The position numbers and the translations under genes are program-made. From positions 327,001 through 391,000 of the forward strand of contig LR877150.1 in the NCBI GenBank assembly GCA_903995115.1: a stretch of DNA of 64,000 nt, given 5' to 3'. Shown here piece by piece: positions 44,253 through 53,413 of the stretch. This DNA comes from Angomonas deanei. Lineage: Eukaryota; Euglenozoa; Kinetoplastea; Trypanosomatida; Trypanosomatidae. How positions within the stretch are numbered: the stretch's first letter is position 1; each line of letters opens with the position of its first letter. A model generated the notes under the pieces. That model was not told the origin of the DNA. It saw only the letters and a program-made list of their open reading frames with translations, and ran no database searches.

Positions 44253-45656
44253 ATGATGCGTTTTCGTTTGGCTCGTCCGTCGGCGTTGTTATTTAGTTCC
44301 GTCCGCTGGTGTAGCGCTGCGGCTGCCGCGGCAGAGAAGCCAGCCACCGAGGAAACCGCCCCGAAACTGTTAGTCCGAAACATGAAACCAAAAGAACTCA
44401 TGCAAGAGTTGGATCGTTACATTATTGGCCAAAAGGACGCCAAAAAAGCGGTCAGTGTCGCCCTCCGTAACCGTTGGCGCCGCCATCAGGTCCCGGAAGA
44501 CATTCGCGAGGAAATCTCGCCCAAGAATATTCTCATGATCGGTCCTACTGGTGTCGGTAAGACGGAGATTGCCCGTCGGCTCGCCAAGCTGGTGGACGCG
44601 CCCTTCGTCAAGGTGGAGGCGACCAAGTTTACGGAGGTGGGTTTCCACGGCCGGGATGTGGATAGCATTATTGAGGATCTCTACAAGGCCTCGCTGACGC
44701 AGACCAAGCAGAACATCCGTCGCCAGCACGAGGAGGATGCAAAAGTAAAGGCGGAGGATCGCATCCTCAAGTCCCTCGCCGGGGTCTCTGACGGATTCCG
44801 GGAGCACCTCCGCAGCGGCGCCCTCGACGACATTGAGGTGATGGTGGAACTCATTGAGAAGAAGGAGAAACCTAAATCCGCGGCCGGCGGGGAGGGCGTC
44901 TTCATCTCCCTAGACCTACAGTCCATGATGGGGAATCAGCGGCAGACAACCGTGAAGAAGGTGATGAAGATTAAGGATGCGATGCCGGCGGTGCTGCAGG
45001 AGGAGCTCGACAAGATGATGGACACCGAGGATGTCACCGCCGAGGCGCTGCGGGCCTGTGAGGAGGACGGTATCGTCGTCATTGATGAGATAGATAAGAT
45101 TGTGACGGCGGCGGGCGGGCACAAGGGACACCAAGCCTCCGCAGAAGGTGTGCAGCAGGACTTGCTGCCACTGGTGGAGGGGACCACCGTCTCCACCAAG
45201 TTTAATGTCCAGATCAAAACGGATAAAATTTTATTTATCTGCAGCGGCGCCTTCCACAGCGTGAAACCCTCCGACATGCTCGCGGAGCTGCAGGGTCGTC
45301 TGCCCATTCGGGTGGAGCTGCAGCCTCTCACCAAGGAAGACTTCTACCGCATCATTACCGAACCTAAATTTAACTTGATCAAGCAACACACGGCGATGCT
45401 GGCGACGGAGGGGGTAGAGCTAGTCTTTGAGGAGGAGGCGTTACAGGAGATTGCCGCCCTCGCCGCGCACATCAACGGTACCGTGCAGAACATTGGCGCC
45501 CGTCGCCTCATCACCATTACAGAAAAAGTCGTCGAGGAGATCAGTTTTGACGGACCAGACCGGAAAGGGGAAAAGTTTGTGATTACGAAGGATTATGTAG
45601 CCAAGGCGATCGAGCCCATGACCAAGAAGGTGGATATTAAGAAGTTCTTGTTGTAA
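44253..45656 (+). CDS. HslU: HslU ATPase of the mitochondrial HslVU protease
   Basis: A 467-residue AAA+ unfoldase, close to the bacterial length of about 443 plus a presequence. The N-terminus MMRFRLARPSALLFSSVRWCSA is a mitochondrial targeting signal. The core begins PKELMQELDRYIIGQKDAKKAVSVALRNRWRR, typical of HslU. Walker A is GPTGVGKTE at residues 97-105. Walker B lies in IVVIDEIDKI (D278, E279). The insertion I-domain lies between them, and AELQGRLPIRVEL carries sensor/arginine-finger residues. The C-terminus ends KKVDIKKFLL, where bacterial HslU ends in a conserved tail inserted into HslV. In trypanosomes HslVU sits in the mitochondrion and limits kinetoplast minicircle replication. 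Kinetoplastids may have more than one HslU paralogue; which one this is I cannot say. The frame is intact. Confidence 0.95.
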   Translation: MMRFRLARPSALLFSSVRWCSAAAAAAEKPATEETAPKLLVRNMKPKELMQELDRYIIGQKDAKKAVSVALRNRWRRHQVPEDIREEISPKNILMIGPTGVGKTEIARRLAKLVDAPFVKVEATKFTEVGFHGRDVDSIIEDLYKASLTQTKQNIRRQHEEDAKVKAEDRILKSLAGVSDGFREHLRSGALDDIEVMVELIEKKEKPKSAAGGEGVFISLDLQSMMGNQRQTTVKKVMKIKDAMPAVLQEELDKMMDTEDVTAEALRACEEDGIVVIDEIDKIVTAAGGHKGHQASAEGVQQDLLPLVEGTTVSTKFNVQIKTDKILFICSGAFHSVKPSDMLAELQGRLPIRVELQPLTKEDFYRIITEPKFNLIKQHTAMLATEGVELVFEEEALQEIAALAAHINGTVQNIGARRLITITEKVVEEISFDGPDRKGEKFVITKDYVAKAIEPMTKKVDIKKFLL

Positions 45657-46322
45657 AAAAAAATTAAAAATAAAAGGAAACTTTATACCGACTATTTTTG
45701 TTTGTCATTTTCCTTCTTACAGACACATTTTTTGTTTTTTATTATTATGTTTCGGAACTCTCTCGGTCGGAAATCTTATTAGTCATTCCGTTTTCTTGTA
45801 GTGTTTAGGCGAGCAAAGAAAACCAGGGTACACTAATCATAATTAAAACGCTAAAACATAAAGGGAAGAGGGACGCAATAATAATAATAAAACAAGAATG
45901 CTACCTAATCAATAATAATAGTAATAAAAATATTACCGAACGCTTTCTTTTTAATTGTTTTTGAGTGTTGGTCTGAAAAAAAAGTGAGACACTTATATAA
46001 TGATTAAAATGAAAAGAAAAAAAAAAGGAAAGAAAAAAACTTTGTGCGTGTATCGATCCCTTTTTTTTTTATGAAGCGTAACTTTACATTTTTAAATTTA
46101 ACTAAACTATTCTTATATATGCATATGTTGTTCACCACACATATATAACTAGATATAAAAAAAAAAAAATCATTTATTTATTATTTATTTATATTCATCT
46201 TGGTTTGTTTAGCGGCAGATGTGCATTTTTCAAAAACACTATTTTATAACTATTAACTCTCCCTTCTTCTACAACAAAAAAAGAAGTAACCAATCGTTTT
46301 AGTACACCACTAGTACTTCCTC
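45657..46322. other. 0.67-kb AT-rich spacer
   Basis: Mixed A/T-rich sequence with AAT repeats near 45878-45930 and ATATAT near 46115-46160. A short pyrimidine block CTCCCTTCTTCTAC lies at about 46258-46271 before the next gene. No open frame with coding character and no recognisable RNA gene. Confidence 0.6.
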
Positions 46323-47483
46323 ATGTTACGCCGGACGGTCGCCAAGTCGTACAAGATCCCCAAGAATATGGGCGTGGCCCCCCGCTACGACACTTGGAAC
46401 GAAAAGTACGAACCCTGGGAGCACATGCGGCGGATGGGCCGACTGGTGGGGACGGGCTTCTACATTCCTCCAGAGTGGTACAATCACTTCCGCATGTTCC
46501 CCCCGCTGCAGCACAACTTTCAGCAGGAGAAGACACTCAACCCGCAAAACGACAGCGAACCGACACAGAGTGATCAGTCCATCATGACGGCAGAGCGTAT
46601 TGCCGTACGGGAGGAGCTAGCGGGCCGCAGTCGTCTGCTGGCCTCGGAGGGCATGCGCTATTATAACATTTTTTGGATCCGTAAGCCACTAGACCGGATG
46701 GAGAAACAGTATTATGATTTGAAGCGACAAGGTGTGCCTCATGAGACCGCCATCAAGCGGGTCTTGCAATCCTTCTACGAGGAGCTCACCGTGAAGAAGC
46801 GGGTCTCCGCGATTCAGGCGGAGGAGGCGAAACTCTCCGGCAAGTTCATCACGATGCGAGAGGCGACCGTGGTGATGCAAGTGTTGGCGCAGGTCCACCG
46901 GGAGCGGCTGACCCCCCATCAGGTAGGACAGCTCACGAAGGAGCAGCGCGCGACGGCGCAGGGTGGGGACGGCTTGCAGGTGCACGTCACCTCCGAGGTG
47001 GCCAAGAAGGAGGACAGCGAGGCGGCTGGGACGGTCTCGGCGGACTCTCTGGCAGATTTCTTGGCCGATGCCGACGATGGCAGCTCCACCCCCATGAGTT
47101 ACAAGACGGAAGTATCCGAGGCCGCCTACGATAGCGTGCCGCAGCTGAGGGAGACAGCGGCCGATCATGCCGGCTATGATTGGTATGGTGGTGAGACCCC
47201 TCTGTTTGATGTCTCTGCTGCCCCGACAACGACGGAGGCCAGCCCGAAGAGTACCACCACCACCACATCCACGAACAATAACAAGAATAATAATAGCAAT
47301 AGCGCCAGCTCCGCCAAAGGTGCCCCGACGGCTGCCGCTGACAAGAGTCAGGGTAGTCCAGCGCCCACCAGAGGCAACAACAACAACAATAATAATAGGG
47401 AAGGTGGACGTGGTTCACGAGGTGTCCTCCGCGATACAAACCGCAACAACCGCAATGATAGGTCCGGCGGTCGCAGACGTTAG
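46323..47483 (+). CDS. Mitochondrial small-subunit ribosomal protein mS23-like
   Basis: A 386-residue protein. It begins MLRRTVAKSYKIPKN, a mitochondrial-type start. Residues about 35-65 (MRRMGRLVGTGFYIPPEWY, then FPPLQHNF) follow the mS23 pattern, in which a basic helix leads to PxWY and FPP. A helical middle (YYNIFWIRKPLDRMEKQYYDLKRQ, FITMREATVVMQVLAQ) fits the rest of that family. Human mS23 is about 190 residues, so this one has a long extension: from about residue 230 it is acidic, then Thr/Asn/Ser-rich and finally Arg/Gly/Asn-rich (GGRGSRG to RSGGRRR), an RGG-like tail. Kinetoplastid mitoribosomal proteins are often extended. The frame is intact and stops with TAG. Confidence 0.7.
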   Translation: MLRRTVAKSYKIPKNMGVAPRYDTWNEKYEPWEHMRRMGRLVGTGFYIPPEWYNHFRMFPPLQHNFQQEKTLNPQNDSEPTQSDQSIMTAERIAVREELAGRSRLLASEGMRYYNIFWIRKPLDRMEKQYYDLKRQGVPHETAIKRVLQSFYEELTVKKRVSAIQAEEAKLSGKFITMREATVVMQVLAQVHRERLTPHQVGQLTKEQRATAQGGDGLQVHVTSEVAKKEDSEAAGTVSADSLADFLADADDGSSTPMSYKTEVSEAAYDSVPQLRETAADHAGYDWYGGETPLFDVSAAPTTTEASPKSTTTTTSTNNNKNNNSNSASSAKGAPTAAADKSQGSPAPTRGNNNNNNNREGGRGSRGVLRDTNRNNRNDRSGGRRR

Positions 47484-47846
47484 AAGATTTAGGAAAATAA
47501 AAGCAACATGAATAACAGAAAAAAAAAAAAAAAGATCGCATGAAGTGACGTGAAAGTCAGAGGAGGATCCTATTTTTTTTTTTTCTTGTTGGCTTTATTT
47601 AATTACATTTATGAATAATACATTTATAAAAATGGTTTGTACGCTGTTCACTGCATTTTCCTTGTTTTATTGGAATAAGTACCGCAACTTCAACAGGAGA
47701 GTTATTTATCATTCCATTCCCCCTTTTCCCCTTTTAAAACAAAGCAAAAAATCAAAGGAAAGGTGTATTATAGTATTAGTATAAATCCTTTAGAAAAAAC
47801 TTATAGTCCTAACCGTATCTCATTATTCCCCCTACATAAAAAAATA
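47484..47846. other. Intergenic spacer before the SOD-family gene
   Basis: A/T-rich with a clear pyrimidine tract at about 47709-47735 (CCATTCCCCCTTTTCCCC) and AG at 47743-47744. The in-frame extension from 47763 lacks an ATG and is leader sequence. Confidence 0.6.
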
Positions 47847-48761
47847 ATGCTCCGTCGTAGCGTGCTCCCGACCACCGTCGCGGCGCTCAGCAGCTCCACC
47901 ACTACTAGTTCCACCGCCGTCGTTACGCCTGCCCGAGGTAGTCTCACCATGCACACCCCCAAGGCTGACGTGCGCCTCGGCAAGTTCAGCTTCAACGAGC
48001 AGTACACCGAGTTCCGCAACCGCAGTGGTCGTGTCCCTGACTACGGGGTAGACAAATACCGCAACACCTTCTGGCGTATAGACGAGTATGTACGACGAAG
48101 TGAAAATTTCATCCAGCAGCAGGGATTCTTTTTCCTCCCCACGCTGGACTTCCCGTGGTACAAGGGCTGCATGCCGCTCCTCTCGTCCTACCAGATACGA
48201 GTGCACTACAGCCGTCATCACCGCGCCTACGTAGACAAGCTGAACCAACTGATAGAAGGGACCGACCTCTACGGGAAGCAGTTGGACGAGATTGTGGTGA
48301 CCGCCGCCAACGATAAGGCGCTGACGGGGGTGTTTAACAACGCCGCCCAACATTACAATCATAGTTTCTTCTGGAAGTGCATCCAACCCTGCGGCAGCAA
48401 CATTCCCCCAGACCTGTCCGCCGCCGTCAGCGCGCAGTACGGCTCGGTAGAGGCATTTGAGGAAAAGTTTCTGAACGCGGCGCAGAACTTGTTTGGTAGC
48501 GGGTGGGTGTACTGGGTCTACGATTTCGAAACTTCCTCGTTTGATATCATCTCCTACAGTAACGCTGGCTGTCCGCTCACCAACCCCAACTACGTCCCTC
48601 TGCTGTGCGTCGATGTGTGGGAGCACGCCTACTACATTGACTACGAGAACAATCGTGCCCAGTACTTGAGCAAGTATTTTGATGTCGTGGACTGGCACTG
48701 GGCGGAGCGCCACTGGAAGCGGGCGACGAAGCAGCCGTACGAGGAGATGAACTGGTGGTAA
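47847..48761 (+). CDS. Mitochondrial iron superoxide dismutase family protein
   Basis: A 304-residue Fe/Mn-SOD fold protein with an N-terminal extension of about 85 residues (MLRRSVLPTTVAALSSS, a mitochondrial presequence). All four metal ligands are present: H120 in VHYSRHHRAYV, H172 in QHYNHSFFW, and D256 and H260 in DVWEHAYYIDY. The Gln before HYNH and the SNAGCPLT segment are iron-type signatures. The enzyme would dismutate superoxide in the mitochondrion. Alternatively it may be one of the SOD-like proteins (mS42/mS43) built into kinetoplastid mitoribosomes, and its position after the mS23-like gene is compatible with that, though weakly. The C-terminus MNWW is unusually aromatic. The start is the first ATG after the splice signal. 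Confidence 0.88.
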   Translation: MLRRSVLPTTVAALSSSTTTSSTAVVTPARGSLTMHTPKADVRLGKFSFNEQYTEFRNRSGRVPDYGVDKYRNTFWRIDEYVRRSENFIQQQGFFFLPTLDFPWYKGCMPLLSSYQIRVHYSRHHRAYVDKLNQLIEGTDLYGKQLDEIVVTAANDKALTGVFNNAAQHYNHSFFWKCIQPCGSNIPPDLSAAVSAQYGSVEAFEEKFLNAAQNLFGSGWVYWVYDFETSSFDIISYSNAGCPLTNPNYVPLLCVDVWEHAYYIDYENNRAQYLSKYFDVVDWHWAERHWKRATKQPYEEMNWW

Positions 48762-49106
48762 TAATAAATTATGTAAGAAAAAAAAAAAAAACTTAGAAGT
48801 GTAGCGTGCGTAGTAAACCGTTTTCTTAAATTAGGAACAAAGAGTAAGTATGATATACAGTTCTGTATTAGTTAGCAATTTTTGTTTCTCTAGTAGCTAT
48901 TCTTTTTCGGTTTTTATCAGAGGTCTCCTTTTTCGGATGCTGTACTTCTTTCTTTCATGGTCTTGTCGTATTAATGCGCTTCTTTCTCTCGTTCCCTTTT
49001 TTTTTTTACCCACTTCAAGAATAAGGAAAGAGAACTTCTCTTTTTTTTGTTTTGTTTTCCTGTATTATTATTAGTAAAGTAGTAGTTTTTCAATAACAAT
49101 CTCAAA
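48762..49106. other. AT-rich intergenic spacer
   Basis: Contains A- and T-runs and a Phe/Ser-rich open stretch at 48850-49074 with no coding character. TTAG at 49071-49074 after a T-rich tract is a possible splice acceptor for the next gene. Confidence 0.6.
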
Positions 49107-50021
49107 ATGCTGAGACGTAGTTCCCTCCTCCTCAGCGGCGGTATGGTGGAGTACCACGAGTGGCACCTCCACGAGCCACTGCTGCAGAACTACGAGGGTT
49201 GGCGTATTCTAGATAACCCCAAGTACGAAAACAAGTCGGATGCTTACATTTATGATTTAACCGGTTGCGTGCGTCACCTGGACCCCATCATCGACGATCC
49301 TCGTCTCACCCACAAGCAGCGTGTCTGCCGTCTCTATCGCTGGTCCCTCAAGGAGGTGCAGATGTGGTTAGTGCAGCTCAATGCGCATAAATTCAACTTA
49401 GCTTACAAGGTCATTCGCCGACGATTTGAAAAGTATCGGTACGTCACCGACCCCGCCGCGTGCGACATGATGGTGCGTCAGACCCAAAAGTATCTTCGTG
49501 AGAATGCGAACCCCCACTACCTCCGCCGCAACAACGGCAGTCCGTGGTCGACCTACACCCTCGCCAACCCGCTCTTTCATCCCGATAACTCGCAGGTCTA
49601 CGATCACTGGACACACTCGGAGGTGTATTGGTACGACGACGCCAAGCTGCACCGCTGGTCCGCGCACCATCCCATGTACGCGGGTGCTGGTGAGATGTCC
49701 GACCGCTTCGGTGACATGGATGTATCCCCGTATCTGCGCAACTTGCTAATGGCCTTCATGGGTGGTCTCTTCCTGTTTTGTTTTTACCACATTCTGGGAG
49801 GCCCGAGTAAGGAGGTGGACCCGCACTTCGAGGCGTGGTGCAAGCACTTTGATCAGAGTCTGGTGGGCGCCATGTACGCCGAGGAGCGCAACCAGCGCAG
49901 CCGTAACTCGGTGCTAGGCGGGGACTGGGACCGCATCATGGGCGCCGTGCGCGAAAAGGTTGGGCTGAACGGTTCCGCGCGGGATGCCAAGTACGTGAAC
50001 CCATCCGCCTACGAGGCCTAA
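49107..50021 (+). CDS. Mitochondrial single-span membrane protein, kinetoplastid-type
   Basis: A 304-residue protein with a basic start MLRRSSLLLSGG typical of mitochondrial import. Tyr, Trp and His are strikingly frequent (YHEWHLHEPLL, WTHSEVYWYDDAKLHRWSAHH). One hydrophobic span is seen near residues 212-231 (LLMAFMGGLFLFCFYHILGG), leaving about 70 residues after it. This is the build of an accessory subunit of a respiratory complex or ATP synthase in the inner membrane, and kinetoplastids have many lineage-specific ones. I cannot assign it to a named subunit. The frame is intact, GC-rich and stops with TAA. Confidence 0.8.
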   Translation: MLRRSSLLLSGGMVEYHEWHLHEPLLQNYEGWRILDNPKYENKSDAYIYDLTGCVRHLDPIIDDPRLTHKQRVCRLYRWSLKEVQMWLVQLNAHKFNLAYKVIRRRFEKYRYVTDPAACDMMVRQTQKYLRENANPHYLRRNNGSPWSTYTLANPLFHPDNSQVYDHWTHSEVYWYDDAKLHRWSAHHPMYAGAGEMSDRFGDMDVSPYLRNLLMAFMGGLFLFCFYHILGGPSKEVDPHFEAWCKHFDQSLVGAMYAEERNQRSRNSVLGGDWDRIMGAVREKVGLNGSARDAKYVNPSAYEA

Positions 50022-50350
50022 TGATGAAAGTGATTGAAGCTGATTTTTTCTTTCTTCTGTTAGTTCACCCTTTTAGTTTGTAGTAGAATTTAGTTAGCAT
50101 TATTAGCATGTAGTAAATTATTATTATTAATGTTGCTTTTGTTGTGGTCACTGTAGAATCTATTCTATCATGCATTCGGTACTTTTAGAATGATTCCCTT
50201 TCTTCCCTCTATAAAGATTTTCGATTTTTGCTTTTCAGCGATTTTTTTTTTTTAGATTCATCTTTTACCTGTACGAATACAACAATAATAAAAAAACAGA
50301 GTATACCACTAATCGTTCAAAAAATAAAATAAAAGAAAAATTATTCAACC
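50022..50350. other. AT-rich intergenic spacer
   Basis: Two candidate acceptors lie before the next gene: TTTTCAG with AG at 50237-50238, and a T12 tract ending in AG at 50254-50255. Nothing else is recognised. Confidence 0.6.
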
Positions 50351-53017
50351 ATGAGTTATCACAATGAAGAACCCGAAGCGGCTACCGTCGAGTACGCCTG
50401 CTACGATTCTTTGGAGGACAGCGTTGAAGACTTGGACAGCTGTGCCCCCTCCGCGATGGGTCCTCGCAGCGCCCTGCCCACCGCGCGTGTGGCGGCCGCC
50501 GACGAAACCGCCTCCATGACCATCCGCCGCGTCAAAACGGATTACACCTCTAACCTAAAAGAAATGGAGAAGCGGACCAATGCGCTCGACCGGTATAAGC
50601 AGTTCCTGCAGCAGACCCCGGTCAAGGAGCCCTCTCCCACCCCAGCGGACGAGGAGGACGATGACCTGTTCAACTGCACGGTGAGTGAGCCGAGCTGCTC
50701 CAGGCCGAGGGTGAGCACACACTCCCGTGCAGGGTCCCCTGGCTTCACCTACACCCACCGCCCATCCATCCAGGAGACGGCTCCCGCGGTGGAGGAGGTC
50801 GCCCCCGCTCCTCAGCCCGCCACTGTCGTCCTCAAGCGCCGCCCCAGCCAGCTCACCGCCACCTACGAAGAGCCCACCAAGGAGACTCTACCAGAGGAGG
50901 AGAAACAAGTGATTGAGGAGCCCTCCTGCGAGGTGCCAGAGGAAGCAGCAGCAACAGCGCAAGATGAGGAAGTACAGGAAGAGGAGGTAAATCCAGTAGA
51001 GGAGGAAGAACCCCTACAGGACGAGGAAGAAGCAGAGGAGGAACCCTTACAGGAAGAAGAGGAATCGCAGCCACGACCCACCTCTCGTCTCAACGCCCAC
51101 CGGGACGACATTGTCCCTGACTACAACCCAGTCTACGCCAAGGTGCGCCACGGCTCCCCTCTCACCACGCCTCGCACCACGACTACCCGACTGGACGACA
51201 GTGTGCTCGACCAGAGCATGACCTCCGTCGACTGCAGCCAACCGCAGACCAAGACGATACGCACCAGCGGCAGGGTCTCCCGCCAGAGTGAGAAGCTGAG
51301 CGTCACGGGCGGCAGTAAGAAGTCCTTCTGGATCCGTCCCTCCTCTGCGCTGTACGAGATGACCGCCAGCACCGCCGCCAAGTGCACCTCCAAGGTGGAC
51401 GAGACGCGTGTCAGCAGTGTGCACAGTCGACCCCCCACGAGGGTCAACTCGCCCAGGAACTCTGGCGTCTCCCCCAGACCGTCCTCGACCGCCATCCGCC
51501 GTGGCAGCGCCGTGTCTGAAGTATCGGAGCGTCCACCCATTAAGAAGAGCACCGCCTCGGCCCGCTCGTCCTCCTCCGCTGCGAAACCACTGAAGCGAAA
51601 GGCATCCGTCAATAACTCCAGTGTGTTTGAGCGTCTCGCCTCGTCCACCACGAGCGCGACGGAGAATCGCGTGAACAACACTACCGCCGTCAATACCTTT
51701 GACACCAGCAGCAGTCCGTCCGTGTCCAAGAAGCGCTCCAGCTCCAAGATGACGCGACAGGCTAGCACCAAGAGTGGCGTGGAGAGCAGCAGCAATAAGC
51801 TCACCCGCCGTCCATCCACGGCGACAGGCCTCACCAGTAACGCGGTGGTTTCCTCTCGTGCTTCCTCCACGACCACCAGTGCCCGACCGAGCACCGCTGT
51901 CGCCTCGACCGCCGACCGCCAGTCGGAGTCCTTCCGCAAGCACTGCGAGCGTGTGGCGGCCAGAAATGCGGCCAAGGAGGCAGAGAAGGCCCACGACCCC
52001 GAGCTCAAATTTCAGCGTCAACGCTCCTCGCAGATGTCGCTCAAGAAGAAGAAGACGGAGGAGGGCAAGGTGATTCACAAGGTGCGCCGCAGCAGCAGTC
52101 TGGGTGTGAAGTCGGAGACCCCCAAGCAGCCGGTCGTGAAGACCGTCACTCCTCAGACTCCGCCAGCGCGTCTCTCCGGTACGATTAGTAAGAAATTACT
52201 CTTTGAGATTCACGACGACGCCGCGGACGAGGAGGAGCCCTGCCCCCTCTCGGCCGCCCCCCGTGCCAGTGAGCGACCACCGCTCCCCTCCGCACTGGTC
52301 GGTACGCCCATCCCTGTCCCTCGCAAGAGCGCCCCTCGCGACGATCAGCCCAACCACCACTCCCCCATCAAGTCGGTGAAGCGGGAAGGAGACAAGGAGG
52401 CCTCCCCCTGCCGGGAGGAGCTGCAGAAGCAGGAGGAGGAGGACGCCAAGGTGACGACCGCAGCGGCGGCTCTGGCAGCGGCCCGTCAGGCCTACAATGC
52501 CCGCAAGCAAGCCCGCACCTCGACCGGCAGCGCCCCCAGACTCTCCGCCAACACTAGCGGTGATCTTCTCACCGCCGTGCTACAGGGGGTTGCCCAGCAG
52601 ACCCGACGCGTCATCCCTTGCTACTACTGCGCGGAGATGCAAAACGTGGGGACCTACAAGGTTCACTTGGACGTCTGCGAGGGTCGGAGCCACACGTTAC
52701 TGCGTGACCGCGGTGTGTCCGAGGAGCAGCTGCAACAGGCACTGGAGAAGGTGAAGGAGCTCCCCATCCCATCCTTGGTGAGTGAGGAGGGCGAGCGGGA
52801 GACCTTCACCTACGCCGCCTTTCTGTGCGCGAAGACGTTGTTGGTGAAGTGCAGTAAGTGCCAGACCAGCGTGCGGGTGCATGATGTGAAGGAACACGAG
52901 CTGCTCTGTGGCCGCTCCTACTATGTGGGTAGCAAGGCGGAACAGCGACTACGCGAGGCGGTGGACCGTATCCAGGAGGGCACCTCGGACAGCAACGAGA
53001 GCTCCAAGAAGTTTTAA
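50351..53017 (+). CDS. Disordered Ser/Thr-rich protein with two C-terminal C2HC zinc fingers
   Basis: An 888-residue protein. The first 740 residues are low-complexity: a Glu-rich block near residues 185-240, then long Ser/Thr/Arg/Pro-rich stretches with many SxxR and RPS sites that look like kinase targets. The C-terminus carries two matching zinc fingers of the form C-x2-C-x11-H-x3-C, at residues 757-776 (CYYCAEM to HLDVC) and 834-853 (CSKCQTS to HELLC). Such paired C2HC fingers occur in proteins of cilia and microtubule-associated structures in many protists. Here a flagellar or cytoskeletal role is only an inference. The frame is intact across 2.7 kb of GC-rich DNA. Confidence 0.85.
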   Translation: MSYHNEEPEAATVEYACYDSLEDSVEDLDSCAPSAMGPRSALPTARVAAADETASMTIRRVKTDYTSNLKEMEKRTNALDRYKQFLQQTPVKEPSPTPADEEDDDLFNCTVSEPSCSRPRVSTHSRAGSPGFTYTHRPSIQETAPAVEEVAPAPQPATVVLKRRPSQLTATYEEPTKETLPEEEKQVIEEPSCEVPEEAAATAQDEEVQEEEVNPVEEEEPLQDEEEAEEEPLQEEEESQPRPTSRLNAHRDDIVPDYNPVYAKVRHGSPLTTPRTTTTRLDDSVLDQSMTSVDCSQPQTKTIRTSGRVSRQSEKLSVTGGSKKSFWIRPSSALYEMTASTAAKCTSKVDETRVSSVHSRPPTRVNSPRNSGVSPRPSSTAIRRGSAVSEVSERPPIKKSTASARSSSSAAKPLKRKASVNNSSVFERLASSTTSATENRVNNTTAVNTFDTSSSPSVSKKRSSSKMTRQASTKSGVESSSNKLTRRPSTATGLTSNAVVSSRASSTTTSARPSTAVASTADRQSESFRKHCERVAARNAAKEAEKAHDPELKFQRQRSSQMSLKKKKTEEGKVIHKVRRSSSLGVKSETPKQPVVKTVTPQTPPARLSGTISKKLLFEIHDDAADEEEPCPLSAAPRASERPPLPSALVGTPIPVPRKSAPRDDQPNHHSPIKSVKREGDKEASPCREELQKQEEEDAKVTTAAAALAAARQAYNARKQARTSTGSAPRLSANTSGDLLTAVLQGVAQQTRRVIPCYYCAEMQNVGTYKVHLDVCEGRSHTLLRDRGVSEEQLQQALEKVKELPIPSLVSEEGERETFTYAAFLCAKTLLVKCSKCQTSVRVHDVKEHELLCGRSYYVGSKAEQRLREAVDRIQEGTSDSNESSKKF

Positions 53018-53413
53018 ATCTTTGTTGTTATTATTATTAGAGTGATTTGTATATACCTAATTTTTTTTTTAAGACTGTTCTTCTTTGTGATGCGAAAGAT
53101 GATTTTTTTCTAAGCGTTATTTTTGCGGGTAAAAAAAATAAATAAATGAACAATTACGTTTTACTGTATCATACTCCCCTTTTTTTTTTTTAGATCCTTG
53201 TACCTACATTTTTGTTTTTCATTACTATTACGATTTATTTTAGATTATCCGATAAAATAATAATAATAGCATCAAAACGTATTACTTTTTGCGCTTCTGG
53301 GGACGTTTGTACTCCAGCCGCACATCATCCAATTATTTCTCTTTGAATCCCTCTTATCGCACGCACATTTTAGTAAAGTTTTTTTTTTTTTTTTTTGTGT
53401 GTGTTTTCCACCA
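53018..53413. other. AT-rich intergenic spacer
   Basis: T- and A-runs, AATAATAATAG near 53255, and an 18-base T-run just before the next ATG. No gene or RNA was recognised. Confidence 0.6.

Noticed and set aside
48850-49074. A 74-residue open frame with hydrophobic segments.
   Set aside because: Low-complexity Ser/Phe sequence with no ATG context; it overlaps the leader and acceptor of the following gene.
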